A stretch of DNA of 64,000 nt from Neobacillus mesonae (lineage in GTDB: Bacteria; Bacillota; Bacilli; Paenibacillales; Paenibacillaceae): the NCBI GenBank assembly GCA_023715865.1, contig JAMBOW010000006.1:179614-243613 (forward strand), in the 5' to 3' direction. The position numbers were made by a program, and so were the translations under genes. The first letter of the stretch is position 1. Each line of letters begins with the position of its first letter. The notes under the pieces are model-generated. The model searched no databases. It was not told where the DNA came from and saw nothing but the letters and a program-made list of their open reading frames with translations. Below are positions 63,215-64,000 of this stretch, one piece after another.

Positions 63215-63281
63215 AGAAGTGATGTCTCCTAAAGATTTGAAGAAAGGATTTCTTAGGGGGCTGACGTTGTTAGAACTGGAG

Positions 63282-63320
63282 CGAAGGAAGCAGTATTTAT
63301 AAGCTGCTTTCTTTCTTGTT
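63282..63320 (+). terminator. Intrinsic terminator after the GGDEF-EAL gene
   Basis: AAGGAAGCAG (63284-63293) pairs with CTGCTTTCTT (63304-63313), with one wobble, followed by TCTTGTTG. It insulates the rRNA promoters from upstream transcription. Confidence 0.65.
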
Positions 63321-63599
63321 GTCTATTACTATCACTACAGTTGAAGAGGGTCAGAGCAAGGTAAGTATTGAATAGTTCATTATTGGCTAATGTGAAGGTG
63401 TTAGATGAATGTATCTTGTGCATGATCATGATATTCATGTGCGGGCTAGTGATTAGAATTGCATTTAGATTGGGATATTTTACAAGTAGTAATCAGCTAA
63501 CCAGTATGTTATATTATAAATCCGGCCGCAAGAGAGCCGGTAAATGAAGAATGCTTCACAACTATAAATTAATATTTCTGACCTGGTATTAAATACCTG
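63321..63599. other. Upstream region of the rRNA operon, no gene
   Basis: About 280 bases without a supported gene. At 63510 it contains a second -10-like element (TATATTATAAATCCGGCCGC) that closely copies the promoter at 63623 (17 of 20 bases identical), but with no good -35. A CCGGC/GCCGG hairpin follows, like the CCG/CGG hairpin after the downstream copy. Confidence 0.45.
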
Positions 63600-63628
63600 T
63601 TGCACAGAATGAAAAGTTGTGATATATT
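63600..63628 (+). promoter_or_regulatory. rRNA operon promoter
   Basis: TTGCAC (63600-63605), a 17-base spacer and TATATT (63623-63628) lie about 245 bases before 16S rRNA. The AT-rich stretch upstream could act as an UP element. Confidence 0.6.
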
Positions 63629-63657
63629 ATATTTCTGGCCGCGAAACGGCTGAGAAT

Positions 63658-63753
63658 TGATCTTTGAAAACTGAACAACGAGTGAGTAAAATTTTGCAAC
63701 TGCAAAATTTAAACGCGAGGTTATGATACATGTCTTCAGATTGTATGATAACC
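63658..63753 (+). promoter_or_regulatory. rRNA leader with boxA-like antitermination signal and hairpins
   Basis: TGATCTTTGAAAACT (63658-63672) resembles the boxA region of Bacillus rRNA leaders, which recruits Nus factors. It is followed by a 9-base inverted repeat (AAATTTTGC/GCAAAATTT, 63689-63710) and a larger hairpin (GGTTATGATACA/TGTATGATAACC, 63719-63753). Confidence 0.65.
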
Positions 63754-63871
63754 GAGCAAATAAAGAGAACATTACGTTCTCGTCAGTTTTTCTAAATGAG
63801 CTTATCGCTCTCAAGATTTTGAAGGTTGGATATTTTCTCGAAGTAATTCAGGAATGTTCGGCTCGATAAAT

Positions 63872-64000
63872 CCTTATTGGAGAGTTTGATCCTGGCTCAG
63901 GACGAACGCTGGCGGCGTGCCTAATACATGCAAGTCGAGCGGACTAAGAGCGATCTTCGGATCGCTCAAGGTTAGCGGCGGACGGGTGAGTAACACGTAG
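63872..64000 (+). rRNA. 16S ribosomal RNA, 5' part (cut by window end)
   Basis: The mature 5' region is unmistakable: GGAGAGTTTGATCCTGGCTC, then GACGAACGCTGGCGGCGTGC, and CTAATACATGCAAGTCGAGC. The variable V1 loop follows (GAGCGATCTTCGGATCGCTC). Only the first 129 bases are in the window; the exact 5' end is approximate. The type of sequence agrees with Paenibacillaceae. Confidence 0.98.

Noticed and set aside
63215..63480. A possible small gene or tRNA between the GGDEF-EAL gene and rRNA
   Set aside because: Only short frames without ribosome sites are present, and no cloverleaf or TTCGA-type T-loop was found.
1..64000. CRISPR arrays, insertion sequences or prophage
   Set aside because: No regularly spaced direct repeats, transposase or phage structural genes were recognised anywhere in the window.

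Overview
The window looks like chromosomal DNA of an endospore-forming Firmicute, most likely Paenibacillus or a close relative. The reasons are an intact sigK, spoVAC-AD-AE, a Bacillus-type yqe/comE region, a leuS T-box, strong AGGAGG ribosome sites with many GTG/TTG starts, and large plant-polysaccharide utilisation genes with AraC regulators. The species call is inference. No CRISPR array, insertion sequence, prophage or tRNA gene was recognised.

1-24.6 kb: a pectin/rhamnogalacturonan-type utilisation locus. A nine-gene run (2-14771) encodes an ABC ATPase (cut by the window edge), a very large solute-binding protein fused to carbohydrate-binding-like domains, two separate permease pairs, an NHL-TPR-Yip1 membrane protein, a membrane-anchored DUF5696 protein and a GH106-like glycosidase. 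It is followed by a YesS-like membrane-bound AraC regulator. A divergent soluble AraC regulator then faces a second operon: GH95-like glycosidase, secreted PL1-type pectate lyase and a lipoprotein solute-binding protein without its own permeases. This accessory-rich importer is the best candidate for an under-described system.

24.6-35 kb: a mixed region. It holds a MetE-like methyltransferase, sigK with a candidate sigma-K/sigma-E promoter, a Gfo/Idh/MocA oxidoreductase, a GAF histidine kinase, an Sm-like small protein, a small membrane protein, a YdjM-type membrane hydrolase with a LexA-like box, an M42 peptidase, a 28-codon membrane peptide gene with a sigma-K-like promoter, and spoVAC-AD-AE with a sigma-G-like promoter.

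35-39.7 kb: MoxR ATPase, DUF58 protein and membrane transglutaminase operon. 39.7-56.2 kb: the yqeG-yqeH-aroE-yhbY-nadD-yqeK-rsfS cluster, then cvfB, an unusual non-coding block, yqeM, an M3 oligopeptidase, leuS under a T-box, and comER (reverse), comEA, comEB and comEC. This is the B. subtilis yqe-comE order with extra genes inserted.

56.2-64 kb: an OmpR/HisKA two-component system co-transcribed with a LolA-like lipoprotein, a DUF817 membrane protein, a GGDEF-EAL protein, then the promoter and leader region of an rRNA operon. The window ends 129 bases into 16S rRNA.

All assignments come from reading motifs in the given sequence. No database search was possible.
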